Origin: an uncultured Collinsella sp.
GTDB taxonomy: Bacteria; Actinomycetota; Coriobacteriia; Coriobacteriales; Coriobacteriaceae
Direction: 5' to 3'
Assembly (NCBI GenBank): GCA_900541045.1
Contig: UQID01000028.1
Coordinates: 1-34,056 of the forward strand
DNA length: 34,056 nucleotides
Below, one piece after another: positions 14,895-23,471 of this stretch. The position numbers and the translations under genes are program-made. Position 1 is the first letter of the stretch. Each line of letters starts with the position of its first letter. The notes beneath the pieces are model-generated. The model was not told the origin of the DNA and ran no database searches. It was given only the letters and a program-made list of their open reading frames with translations.

Positions 14895-17800
14895 CTAACA
14901 CTCGAGACGTTTGCGCATAAGCGCGAAGGCAATCAGCGAAGCGCCGACAACGGTCATAATAAAGGCGACGGCAAGGGTTTGGTCGCCCGTGTTGGCGAGC
15001 GCACCCTTAGTAGTCTTAGCGGACGTTTTGGTTACCTTGGTCGTCGTCTGCTGACCGGGTTGGGACGGCGTCACGGGCTGCGCAGGCTGAGCCGGCTCCC
15101 CCTTGGCCTCCTCGCCCGTCACCACGTACGTCGAGAAGTGGCTCGTGCGGAAGCAGAGGTAGTCGCCCTCGGTCCACGTATCCATAGCCTGAGTGGAACC
15201 ATCCTCGGCAACGTAGAGCACCTTGAGATTGGTGAGCGCCTTCATGGCGGCAGTCATCTTGACACGGACGATGAAGGACATGCCTTCGTAGTCCTCGATA
15301 ACCTCGCCGTCCTTGAGAAGCTTGATATCGAGCTTATCGGCAACCTTGGTAGTCCCCTGCTCAAGGCCGGAAATCGTAGCATTGGCGGCATCGGTAAGAT
15401 CCGTCGGTTCCTCGACCACAAGAGAGATGCTGTTGTTCTGGGCAATGCCGGCAGCGACATTGTTCTCGGCGCTTACGCTAACGTCCGTTCCGTTGCTACC
15501 CGCAACGCCTGCAATGGTCTTTGCCGCTACGATAACGGCGCAGGTCGCGGTTTTGTCGCCACAGGTGGCGGTAATCGTGGCGGTACCGGCCTTAAGCGGC
15601 GTCACGACGCCGTCTTTGACCGTGGCGATCGACGAGTCGCTGGAGGTCCAGCTCACCGTCGTATCGTCTGCATCGGCAGGACTCACCGTTGCGGAGAGCT
15701 TTGTGGAGGCATCACCGACGGTAAAGGACAGGCTCGTCTTGTTGAGCTCAACCTTTTGGGCGGGATTGGTCACGGTCACCGAAACGGTCTGGGAGAGCGA
15801 CCCTGCAGTGATGACAAAAGAACCAGAACCGGTCTTGAGGGCGGTAACGGTGTAGGAGCCATCACCGTTGTCGACAACCTTAAACGCCTTCGAAGCGCCC
15901 GTGTCATCCAGAGCAAGATTGGTCTCGTCGACCTCACCCGCAAGGGTTCCAGCAAGAGAAACCTTCACGGTGCCCTCTTCGCCCTTCTTGAGGCCGAGGA
16001 CGCTCTGGTCGACCGTAAGGTTCGTTGCGGGATTAGAGACGGTCACCGCGCAATCCTGAGAATAGGTGCCGTCTTCAGTCGAAACGGTGATGGTTGCGGC
16101 GCCCTTGGAGACAGCCGCCACCTTTCCGGTTTGATCGACTGTAGCGACACTTTCGTTGCTGGACTTCCAGACAATCGTCTGGTTAGCCTCCGCGGGAACG
16201 ACCGCCGCCTTAAGCTGCTCGGTTGCAGCGCCCACAAGCACGACCTTCTGCTTATCGAGCGTGATGCCCGTAGCAGGCTGAATAACCGTCACCTTGCACG
16301 TGGCGCTATGCTCTCCGTCCTCAGTGGTGACGGTAATCGTAGCAACACCTGCCTTGACCGGGGTCACGACGCCGTCTGCAACCGTGGCGACCGTAGGATC
16401 GCTCGACGACCAGGACAAGTTCTTGTTCGTTGCATTATCGGGCTCAACCGCTGCGGTCAACGTCGAGGGCTCACCGCCCACAGCAAGCTTAAGGTTTGAA
16501 GCGCTGAGCTTGACGCCCGACACCTTTACAACCGGAGTGGTTACCGTAATCGCATCCGTGGTTGCAGAGACCCCATCAACCGTTGCCGTGATCGTGGCAT
16601 CACCGTCACCGACAGCGGTAACAAGACCGTTAGCGTCGACGGTAAGGACGCTCTCGTTGGAAGAGGACCAAACAACTTGGCTGGCCTTGTCATCAGGGGA
16701 GACCTTTGCCTTCAGCTGCTGAGTCGTGCCTTTATCCATGGAGGTTGAGTAGCTGTCCGCAATGGAAACCGCAGTCTTTGCAGGCTCCTCGCCAGGCTTG
16801 ACAACATGAACGGTCATCGTGTCGCAGAGACGACCACCCAAGTACATTGAAACCGTTGCATCGCCGTAACTATGAGGCACTAAATACCCCAAGTAACTGC
16901 CACCATTAAACATCGGTCCTTTTACCTCGAGGACATCCGGATTATCTGAAGTGAAAGAATACTTTGCGCCGGCATAGGAGTCCATCAATTCCTCAGCGCT
17001 TTTACTCAGCACGCCCTTTGGATATTCAAACCCCCTGTCACATTCCAGCCAAAGCCAATCTTTGGATATACTATCTGAACTGACCTCACAGGGAAATGTA
17101 TAATCGCTCGACACAAACTTAGCCTTCGAAAGGCTCACTTCCGCAGGGTCGACAACCTCTATCTCAAAGGGATGGTCATTGCCAAGGCCATCACGAGCAT
17201 GAGCCTTAACGGTGCCAGGCTTTATTGCCTTAAACGAGTTTTCACCACCGATAAGCTCAACGACATCGTTGCTTTCCAGAGAATAGGTTACAGCGCCAAA
17301 GTCCGCACCCCAATGTGCGCGCTGGCATGCCTTCAGTACTTCATTTGGAGAAACGTTGAGAATGGCAGTCAGATAATAGCTGTCCCCAACCAGCATCTTT
17401 TGCTTTTTGTTCCCACGCTCATTGAATCCGGGCTCCTGATTCTCGGTTACAACATCACATAGCTTCTTCGTCTCAACTTCACCGTTGCAATAGTCGACAA
17501 GAACCTTGGCCTCTTTAGCATCTTTCGACAACGCCTCGAGTTGCAAAGAAGCGCTTAGCTCGGAAGTTCCATATGATGAATAATTCGAATTCACCCTTGC
17601 CTGGACTTTGGAATCCTTTGAGGGGTCTTCCTTAATAACAAAATATGTGGCCGCACGGCTCTCGTCCACGGGACGAACGTCAACTCTCCCCTCTAGTAAT
17701 GCATAATGCGTGTTCCCGCATTTTTGCGGACAATCATCCGTGTAACCCAGCGTTGCGGTGTTTGTTGTCGCACCAGATTGGTCGTAAGAAACGAAACTGA

Positions 17801-18245
17801 CCTTAATTGGATTGACTTTAGCCACACTTTTAATCTTAAGAGAACCGTTTAAACTCTCGTCGGTCTTGCTCTTCAGGGTTATAGTCGTTGTGCCAACTTT
17901 GGTGGGGCTAATTGTCAATACCCAACTATGTGACTCATAACTTACCTTAGCGATATCCTCGTCAGACGATGTGATATCGATATCGCTAGGGTCAATGTGC
18001 GCCCATTCGTGATTTTTATTAAAAAAGGAAAGCCTTCCTTTCACCGTCTGTCCAACAGCGACATCAAATTCTGACCACACATCGCCTGTAGACGAATCGT
18101 ATGGGAGAAACGATGCACCCATGGAACCGTCCTGCGACTCCAGCATGACAGCATCCGCATGCAGAGCGGCCACCGTCAGCCCAAACGTTGCCGCCGTTAA
18201 AGCAACACAGATGCCTGTGGCTATCCTCCAAAACCCTTTTCTCAT
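14895..18245 (-). CDS. BIG2-repeat cell-surface protein with LANTG anchor
   Basis: A 1116-aa secreted protein. It has a signal peptide (MRKGFWRIATG to about ADA), an N-terminal region of about 460 residues without clear repeats, then five Ig-like BIG2-type modules (about 490-910; repeated WSSS.E/D.VATV and GVATITVT patterns), a further domain, a Pro/Gln/Thr linker and the sorting signal LANTG (1083-1087) with a hydrophobic helix and basic tail. LAxTG is the class E sortase motif of actinobacteria. The first half is clearly richer in AT than the repeats. I chose the ATG at 18245 because the predicted promoter leaves almost no leader for the GTG at 18290. Expression may switch through a G9 tract. 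Confidence 0.9.
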   Translation of the reverse strand: MRKGFWRIATGICVALTAATFGLTVAALHADAVMLESQDGSMGASFLPYDSSTGDVWSEFDVAVGQTVKGRLSFFNKNHEWAHIDPSDIDITSSDEDIAKVSYESHSWVLTISPTKVGTTTITLKSKTDESLNGSLKIKSVAKVNPIKVSFVSYDQSGATTNTATLGYTDDCPQKCGNTHYALLEGRVDVRPVDESRAATYFVIKEDPSKDSKVQARVNSNYSSYGTSELSASLQLEALSKDAKEAKVLVDYCNGEVETKKLCDVVTENQEPGFNERGNKKQKMLVGDSYYLTAILNVSPNEVLKACQRAHWGADFGAVTYSLESNDVVELIGGENSFKAIKPGTVKAHARDGLGNDHPFEIEVVDPAEVSLSKAKFVSSDYTFPCEVSSDSISKDWLWLECDRGFEYPKGVLSKSAEELMDSYAGAKYSFTSDNPDVLEVKGPMFNGGSYLGYLVPHSYGDATVSMYLGGRLCDTMTVHVVKPGEEPAKTAVSIADSYSTSMDKGTTQQLKAKVSPDDKASQVVWSSSNESVLTVDANGLVTAVGDGDATITATVDGVSATTDAITVTTPVVKVSGVKLSASNLKLAVGGEPSTLTAAVEPDNATNKNLSWSSSDPTVATVADGVVTPVKAGVATITVTTEDGEHSATCKVTVIQPATGITLDKQKVVLVGAATEQLKAAVVPAEANQTIVWKSSNESVATVDQTGKVAAVSKGAATITVSTEDGTYSQDCAVTVSNPATNLTVDQSVLGLKKGEEGTVKVSLAGTLAGEVDETNLALDDTGASKAFKVVDNGDGSYTVTALKTGSGSFVITAGSLSQTVSVTVTNPAQKVELNKTSLSFTVGDASTKLSATVSPADADDTTVSWTSSDSSIATVKDGVVTPLKAGTATITATCGDKTATCAVIVAAKTIAGVAGSNGTDVSVSAENNVAAGIAQNNSISLVVEEPTDLTDAANATISGLEQGTTKVADKLDIKLLKDGEVIEDYEGMSFIVRVKMTAAMKALTNLKVLYVAEDGSTQAMDTWTEGDYLCFRTSHFSTYVVTGEEAKGEPAQPAQPVTPSQPGQQTTTKVTKTSAKTTKGALANTGDQTLAVAFIMTVVGASLIAFALMRKRLEC

Positions 18246-18307
18246 TCCCCTAAGTCCAATCTCTCGTGAAAAAACGCAGCATTCTCCCACACCTTAAAAT
18301 TGGCTTA

Positions 18308-18337
18308 AGGATACCCCCCCCCGACAGTTACCGGCAA
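18308..18337 (-). promoter_or_regulatory. Promoter with G9 tract in the -35/-10 spacer
   Basis: On the minus strand TTGCCG (18332-18337) and TATCCT (18308-18313) are 18 bp apart, and nine consecutive G (C at 18314-18322 on the plus strand) fill half the spacer. Each hexamer matches consensus at four of six positions. Loss of one G would give the optimal 17-bp spacing. The promoter drives the surface-protein gene starting at 18245. Confidence 0.5.
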
Positions 18338-18431
18338 GGTAATGTTTGTCAGATGTCTCAAATTATCGGCAAGCAGCACAGTTGACGCGCATATATCGCT
18401 GACGTCCAGCTTTCTAGGTGCGCTCATGCAC

Positions 18432-18467
18432 AAGCCCCGCTGGCAGAGCGAGCTGCGAGCGGGGCTT
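18432..18467 (-). terminator. Terminator of purB
   Basis: AAGCCCCGCT (18432-18441) pairs perfectly with AGCGGGGCTT (18458-18467), with an inner GCAG/CTGC stem. It lies 70 bases past the purB stop. The T tract is short. It shares sequence with 14825-14894. Confidence 0.65.
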
Positions 18468-18538
18468 GTGTTGGAAAGTCGCACTCGAACGAGGGCCGCG
18501 GAGAATTGATCGATTTGACTACCTCCCCGATCGGTCAA

Positions 18539-19882
18539 TTAGAACTCGAGCTGCTCCAGGCGATCGAAGACCGTGTCGATGCGGGTGAGGAAGTCCCACG
18601 GGTCAAAGATCTCGTCGAGCTTCTCCTGGCTGACGGTGCAGCGCGGATCGGCCTCGAGGCGCTCCTTAAAGGTAGGACCGGAGACGCAATCCTGCACCTC
18701 GTGCCACGTGGCCATGGCGTTTTCCTGCACGATGGCATAGGCATCCTCGCGGGTGATGCCTGTATCGACGAGAGCCAGCAGCACCTTGGAGGAGAAGATG
18801 AGGCCGCGGGTCTTGTTGAGATTGGCCATCATGCGGGCAGGGTACAGCTGCAGGCCGTCGATGACGCGGATGAGGCACTGGAACATGTGGTCAAGGGCGA
18901 TGAAGCTATCGGCCTGGGCGACGCGCTCGGCAGAGGAGTGCGAAATGTCGCGCTCGTGCCACAGGGCAACGTTGTCGAAGGCGACCTGGGCGTTGGACTT
19001 GACGATGCGCGAAAGGCCGCAGACCTTCTCCATAGTGATGGGGTTGCGCTTGTGCGGCATGGCGGAGCTGCCCTTTTGACCCTTGCGGAACGGCTCCTCG
19101 GCCTCGAGCGTATCGGTCTTCTGCAGGTTGCGAACCTCGGTCGCAATGCGCTCGCAGGTAGCTGCCGTGGTAGCGAGCACGCCGGCAAGGTAGGCGTGGT
19201 GGTCACGGCTGATGACCTGCGTAGACAGCGGATCGTGAACCAGACCAAGGTGCTCGCAGACATACTCCTCCACGAACGGCTCGATGGAGCTGTACGTGCC
19301 GACAGCGCCCGAGATGGCACCGAAGGCGACGTTCTTGCGGGCATCCTCAAGACGGTCCAAATCGCGCTTGAGCTCCCAAGCCCAAGAGCCAAACTTCATG
19401 CCGAAGGTCATCGGCTCGGCGTGAATACCGTGAGTACGGCCGGCGCAGAGCGTGTTGCGCTCCTCGAAGGCACGGCGCTTGCAGATCTCGCCGAGCTTCT
19501 TGACGTCCTCGATGATAAGGTCGCAAGCCTGAGTGAGCTGGTAGCACAGAGCCGTATCACCCAGGTCAGAGCTGGTCATACCGTAGTGAACCCAGCGGCT
19601 GGGCTTGGGCTCGCCCTCGGGGACGTCGGCGTCGATGTACTCCTTCATGTTGGTCAGGAAGGCGATGACATCGTGGCGCGTGACCTCCTCGATCTCGTCA
19701 ACCTTCTCCTTCTCAAAGTTGGCGTGGTCGCGAATCCACTGGGCCTCTTCTTTGGAAATACCGATCTTGCCGAGCTCCGCCTGGGCCTCGCAGGCCAGGA
19801 CCTCGATCTCCTGCCAAATGGCGTACTTGTTCTCGAGGGAGAAGATGTGTCCCATCTCCGGGCGGGTATAGCGATCGATCAT
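18539..19882 (-). CDS. purB: Adenylosuccinate lyase
   Basis: A 447-aa cytoplasmic enzyme that releases fumarate from SAICAR and from adenylosuccinate, so it acts twice in purine synthesis. The fumarase/aspartase signature GSSAMPHKRNPITMEK is intact, as are the catalytic-region segments MTSSDLGDT and AGRTHGIHAEPMTFG. The ATG at 19882 has AAGGAG six bases upstream; the longer open frame to 19948 lacks support. It is a single gene. A TACAAT -10-like hexamer occurs at 19924-19929 on the minus strand, without a convincing -35. Confidence 0.97.
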   Translation of the reverse strand: MIDRYTRPEMGHIFSLENKYAIWQEIEVLACEAQAELGKIGISKEEAQWIRDHANFEKEKVDEIEEVTRHDVIAFLTNMKEYIDADVPEGEPKPSRWVHYGMTSSDLGDTALCYQLTQACDLIIEDVKKLGEICKRRAFEERNTLCAGRTHGIHAEPMTFGMKFGSWAWELKRDLDRLEDARKNVAFGAISGAVGTYSSIEPFVEEYVCEHLGLVHDPLSTQVISRDHHAYLAGVLATTAATCERIATEVRNLQKTDTLEAEEPFRKGQKGSSAMPHKRNPITMEKVCGLSRIVKSNAQVAFDNVALWHERDISHSSAERVAQADSFIALDHMFQCLIRVIDGLQLYPARMMANLNKTRGLIFSSKVLLALVDTGITREDAYAIVQENAMATWHEVQDCVSGPTFKERLEADPRCTVSQEKLDEIFDPWDFLTRIDTVFDRLEQLEF

Positions 19883-20053
19883 AGCGGCTCCTTTTTGGTT
19901 ATTGGCACGTTGGTCGTAACCCAACCATTGTACCGTGCGCGGGTGCAAGTATGGGCAGTAGGCATTAACCTAACATTTTGGAATTGGGATCGGAGCGGGC
20001 AAGGGAGGTGAACAGTGGACACGACTATAGCGGGCAACGAAAGCCCCGCGAAC

Positions 20054-20275
20054 TAATGTAATCCCATCCGTTGCATGTGAAATTACATGTGTAATTACAT
20101 TAGAGGAAGCTGTGCTGTTTGCCGCTTTCTCTGGCAGTTGCCTTCGCATTCAATAGCTAGCAAGAACGTTGAATGTATTGAAGCGTTGGGGCGTACAACC
20201 GACTTACGTCCTTATACGCCGACAATTAATGTAATGAAAGATATAATTACATTAGTTGCTAATCGAATTACATTA
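20054..20275. promoter_or_regulatory. Operator array (TAATGTAAT / ATTACATTA)
   Basis: Nine-base sites occur as TAATGTAAT at 20054-20062 and 20227-20235 and as the reverse complement ATTACATTA at 20094-20102, 20246-20254 and 20267-20275. A near copy lies at 20078-20087, and TGTAATTACA at 20090-20099 is a perfect palindrome. They precede the AlbA_2-type gene at 20287; the last ends 12 bases before its ATG. The pattern suggests cooperative binding of a repressor, probably that gene's own product. Confidence 0.65.
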
Positions 20276-20286
20276 TATGGAGTGCC

Positions 20287-21960
20287 ATGATACGGAAAAC
20301 AAGTGAAATGCCCTCCTTGCTTCTGCGCATCATCACCGACGTCGAGACCGAGGTCGTCGAATACAAAGCAGCAAAGCAAAACTATGATTTTGAGGACATT
20401 GGAAAGTATTTCTCCGCGCTTAGCAATGAGGCAAATCTGCGCAAAGCAGAATGCGGATGGCTTTTCTTCGGCATTTCAGACAACCGTCAGATAAAGGGAA
20501 CTGCCTACCGCAAAGAATCCCAAACGCCGAGCGTTGGCCTGCGACGCCTGAAACATGAAATCGCCCAACACACGAATAATGGCATGACTTTCGAAGAGAT
20601 CTACGAGTTTGAAGTTGATGGCAAACGTATCGTTGCATTCCAGATTCCGGCCGGCAGCTTTGCAACGCCAACGACTTGGCATGGAATCCCTTGGTCTCGC
20701 GAGAATGAGTCCCTCGTGGAAATGCCCAAGTTCAAACTCGACGCCATCTACGGGCAAAGTCGGCCAGACTGGTCGCGTCAAATTGCCTATGAGGCAAACA
20801 TCGATGACCTCGATCCAGAGGCAGTAAGCTTCGCGTGCTCCAAATTCATCGAAAAATACGGAGAAAGTTAGCCTGCAGTTCGTAACCTCGATAAAACGTC
20901 CATCCTCAGCAAAATGGCACTTGTGATCCACGGCCACGTGAGCAATGCGGCGCTTGTCCTTCTGGGCAAACCGGAGTCGAGCGTCTTTCTGGGTGGCATC
21001 GAACCGCGCATTACTTGGACGCTCTACGCAAGCGACGGCTCCACTATGGCCTATGAACATTTTGAACCGCCGTTCATCCTGCAGGTCGATCGCGTTCTGG
21101 GAAAGATAAGAAACGAAAAATACCGGTTCTTCGACCGCGAAGAGACATTGTTCCCCACCGAAGCACATCGCTACAGCCCCGAAGTCATCCGAGAGCTTCT
21201 TCACAACGCCATAGCTCACCAAGATTTTAGAATGTCGGGGAAAATTAACGTTCTTGAATATGAGGACAGGCTTGTATTCAAGAACGAGGGCGCTTTTATC
21301 CCCGGGACGATAGAGAATGCGCTCGCGAGCGGTTACAAGCCGCCGTACTATCGTAATCCCCTGCTTTCAAGTGCCATGAATAAGACGGGCATGATGGACC
21401 GCAACGCCATAGGTATTCGCAACGTCTTCGATATTCAGCGTAACCGCCTGCTACCAATGCCCACCTACGATCTATCTGAGGTTGGACGCGTTGCCGTAAC
21501 ACTGTACGGCACAGTACTCAACGAGGACTATTCTCGACTTCTCGCAAGCAATCGAAATCTTGATTTGGCGACAGTGCTGCTGTTGGACCTCGTTCAGAAG
21601 GGGCTACCCGTCACAAAGGAACAGTCACGCCTGCTTCACGAACAGGGCCTCGTTAGAGGTCGTTACCCTAAGCTGACGGTCTCTGCCGAAGTGGCAGCGG
21701 CCACCGGTGCCCACAGCGAGTATGTGCGAAACAAGGGCGTAGACAATAGTGTCTTCAAGGAACTGATTTTGGAACTTCTGCGCGTGCGCCCATGTTCAAG
21801 AGCGGAGATTATCGCAGGACTGGATCATGCTCTGCCGGCAGACCTTACGACAAAGCAAAAAGGCGACCATGTAAGCTATCTGCTCCAAAGCCTACGGAAA
21901 GCTGGCCGCATCACCAACGCTGGAAGCACTTCGGCAGCTGAGTGGCACATAGTCGAGTGA
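20287..21960 (+). pseudogene. AlbA_2/ATP-binding regulator interrupted by one TAG
   Basis: The frame encodes 556 residues plus one internal amber codon at 20869-20871. Residues 1-194 are an AlbA_2 (Schlafen-type) DNA-binding domain (ETEVVEYKAA, FGISDNRQIKG). The part after the stop, which can start at the ATG at 20914, has an ATP-binding GHKL-like region (RELLHNAIAHQDF, DRLVFKNEGAF, NPLLSSAMNKTGMMDRNAIGI) and a C-terminal winged helix. The frame never shifts, so a single nonsense change split it. Ribosome site GGAG precedes the first ATG. It may be dead, make two separate domains, or be read through. A regulatory role is inferred from the family and from the operators upstream. Confidence 0.85.
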
Positions 21961-22152
21961 TATGGCTCGCGATTTCAATTCTGCCAAACAGGTACATTCC
22001 AAGCCAAGTGCGCAACTAGCCCAGAATGCGCCCGGCTGTCAGTCGCGATAGAACACAGTGTTGGGCGGCAGCACATATGCTAAATCAGACTGGAATTGAC
22101 ACCCAATCGAACACTGCAATCTTGCTGACCGCCAGCGCTATACAGCAAAATA

Positions 22153-22187
22153 GCCCCTTGCCGCTCTATGCATGAGCGGCAAGGGGC
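22153..22187. terminator. Perfect 14-bp hairpin in the 21961-22321 gap
   Basis: GCCCCTTGCCGCTC (22153-22166) pairs perfectly with 22174-22187 across a 7-base loop. On the minus strand it is followed by TATTTTG. The rest of this 360-base gap holds no gene I can support. It may terminate the preceding plus-strand gene or act in both directions. Confidence 0.55.
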
Positions 22188-22276
22188 ACGCATGGCAAGC
22201 TATTTCTCAAACTCCATCTTCCCCAACCGTCGAAACACCCAACGTCGGAGAGGGATCCATCATCGCCGGCCTTATT

Positions 22277-22310
22277 GAAAAAAGCACGGAACCGGAATGG
22301 TGCCGTGCTT
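22277..22310 (-). terminator. tRNA-Gly terminator
   Basis: AAGCACGG (22282-22289) pairs with CCGTGCTT (22303-22310) around a 13-base loop, with a T tract on the minus strand (A at 22278-22283). It lies 12 bases past the tRNA-Gly 3' end. Confidence 0.8.
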
Positions 22311-22321
22311 GTGCTTTTAAC

Positions 22322-22396
22322 TGGAGCGGGCAACGGGACTCGAACCCGCGAGTGTCAGCTTGGGAAGCTGATGCCTTACCACTTGGCGATGCCCGC
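22322..22396 (-). tRNA. tRNA-Gly (anticodon CCC)
   Basis: A complete 75-base cloverleaf on the minus strand. The acceptor GCGGGCA pairs with TGCCCGC, the D arm is GCC/GGC, the anticodon stem TCAGC/GCTGA has loop TTCCCAA (anticodon CCC), the T arm GCGGG/CCCGT has TTCGAGT, and CCA is encoded. It reads GGG glycine codons. Confidence 0.97.
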
Positions 22397-22516
22397 AATT
22401 GCGCATTGGGATAAATTAAATGCTTGGATAGTATATACCGAGCATTTCAAGGGGGCAATATGAATGCGGCGTGTTATCACTATGCAATCGCGCACCGCGC
22501 ACTGCGGCACAAAAGC

Positions 22517-23272
22517 CTACGAAACGCGCTCCAACTGGTCCCTTGCATCAGAAAGCACGTGTTCTACCTCGTTTTGCACCTCAGTGTCAAAACGATACGC
22601 AGGGACCGAAACGCTTAAACCATAGAGACGCCCGCCTTTTTCTATGGGAACGGCGATGCACTCAACCCCTTCTGCCATCTCCTGATGATCATATGCAAAA
22701 CCACACCGTCGGACCTCCTCGAGCTGCCGCATCAGGTCATCTATGTGTTTTACCGCATGCTCAGTCGTTTTTTCGAATGGGACAGGAAGCAGCGAGCGAA
22801 CCAACTCCTCATCCCATCGAGATAGAATCGCCTTTCCAATTGCCGTGCAGTGTGCAGGAAGGGTCTTACCGATTTCCGATGAAAGACGGATGTGCTGGGG
22901 GGAATCAACGCGCGAAATATAGAGGACACGACCGTGGTCGAGCACACCGAGCTGACAGGTCTCTCCGCACGATGCGACAACCTTTCGCATGGCTGTCTCA
23001 AAAGAGGACAATCCCCCACTCTCACGATCGAATGCCTTGCCCAGCAGATACGTCTTAAGCCCAATCGAATACCTACCGGTAGTCTCGTCATAACTAACGT
23101 AATCCGAATCGGCCATGGTGTGCAGAATCGAGAAGAGGCTACTCTTTGGAGCGCCGACAATGCGGCATATCTCTGCCATGGTAAGTCCGCTCTTTGTAGC
23201 CGAAAGGGCTTCAAAGATTGATAGAACCCGCAAGGTAGAACGGTGGCCAGCAGGATTATATCGCGAGGGCAT
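22517..23272 (-). CDS. IclR-family transcriptional regulator
   Basis: A 251-aa regulator. The N-terminal winged helix (about 10-70) shows TLRVLSIFEAL, TMAEICRIVGAPKSSLFSILHTM and YSIGLKTYLLG. The C-terminal effector domain (about 85-248) shows GKTLPAHCTAIGKAILS and AEGVECIAVPI, the usual IclR ligand pocket segments. The ATG at 23272 has AAGGAGA upstream. It is divergent from the carbohydrate-acid operon, with a promoter and a perfect palindrome between them, so it is the likely local regulator, sensing a sugar acid or its 2-keto product. Confidence 0.93.
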   Translation of the reverse strand: MPSRYNPAGHRSTLRVLSIFEALSATKSGLTMAEICRIVGAPKSSLFSILHTMADSDYVSYDETTGRYSIGLKTYLLGKAFDRESGGLSSFETAMRKVVASCGETCQLGVLDHGRVLYISRVDSPQHIRLSSEIGKTLPAHCTAIGKAILSRWDEELVRSLLPVPFEKTTEHAVKHIDDLMRQLEEVRRCGFAYDHQEMAEGVECIAVPIEKGGRLYGLSVSVPAYRFDTEVQNEVEHVLSDARDQLERVS

Positions 23273-23390
23273 GGCAACTCTCCTTGTTCATTAACGCCCA
23301 GACTTTCCCCGTAAGTATAGCGGCGTGCCCCTTAAAGCAACCGTTCACCGGCCAACCAAAACCATTCGCGGCGGGCCCGTGTGAGGTCTT

Positions 23391-23420
23391 TTGCATTTCA
23401 TCTATACTGTTCCGTATAAC
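23391..23420 (+). promoter_or_regulatory. Promoter of the carbohydrate-acid operon
   Basis: TTGCAT (23391-23396) and TATAAC (23415-23420) are separated by 18 bp. The operator palindrome begins at the next base, so the start site lies inside it. Confidence 0.6.
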
Positions 23421-23450
23421 GAATAGCGTTCGTAAATACGAACGCTATTC
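23421..23450. promoter_or_regulatory. Perfect 12-bp inverted-repeat operator
   Basis: GAATAGCGTTCG (23421-23432) and CGAACGCTATTC (23439-23450) are exact reverse complements around TAAATA. The palindrome covers the expected transcription start and ends 21 bases before the first gene. A repressor bound here, probably the divergent IclR protein, would block transcription. Confidence 0.75.
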
Positions 23451-23471
23451 AAGTGGACATAGGGAGGAAAC

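Noticed and set aside
14979..16499. 506-aa open frame opposite the BIG2 gene
   Set aside because: It is a mirror of a high-GC repeat gene on the other strand, with no start signal and arginine/glycine-rich nonsense composition.
18506..20011. 501-aa open frame opposite purB
   Set aside because: purB is certain on the other strand; the antisense frame is a codon-bias shadow.
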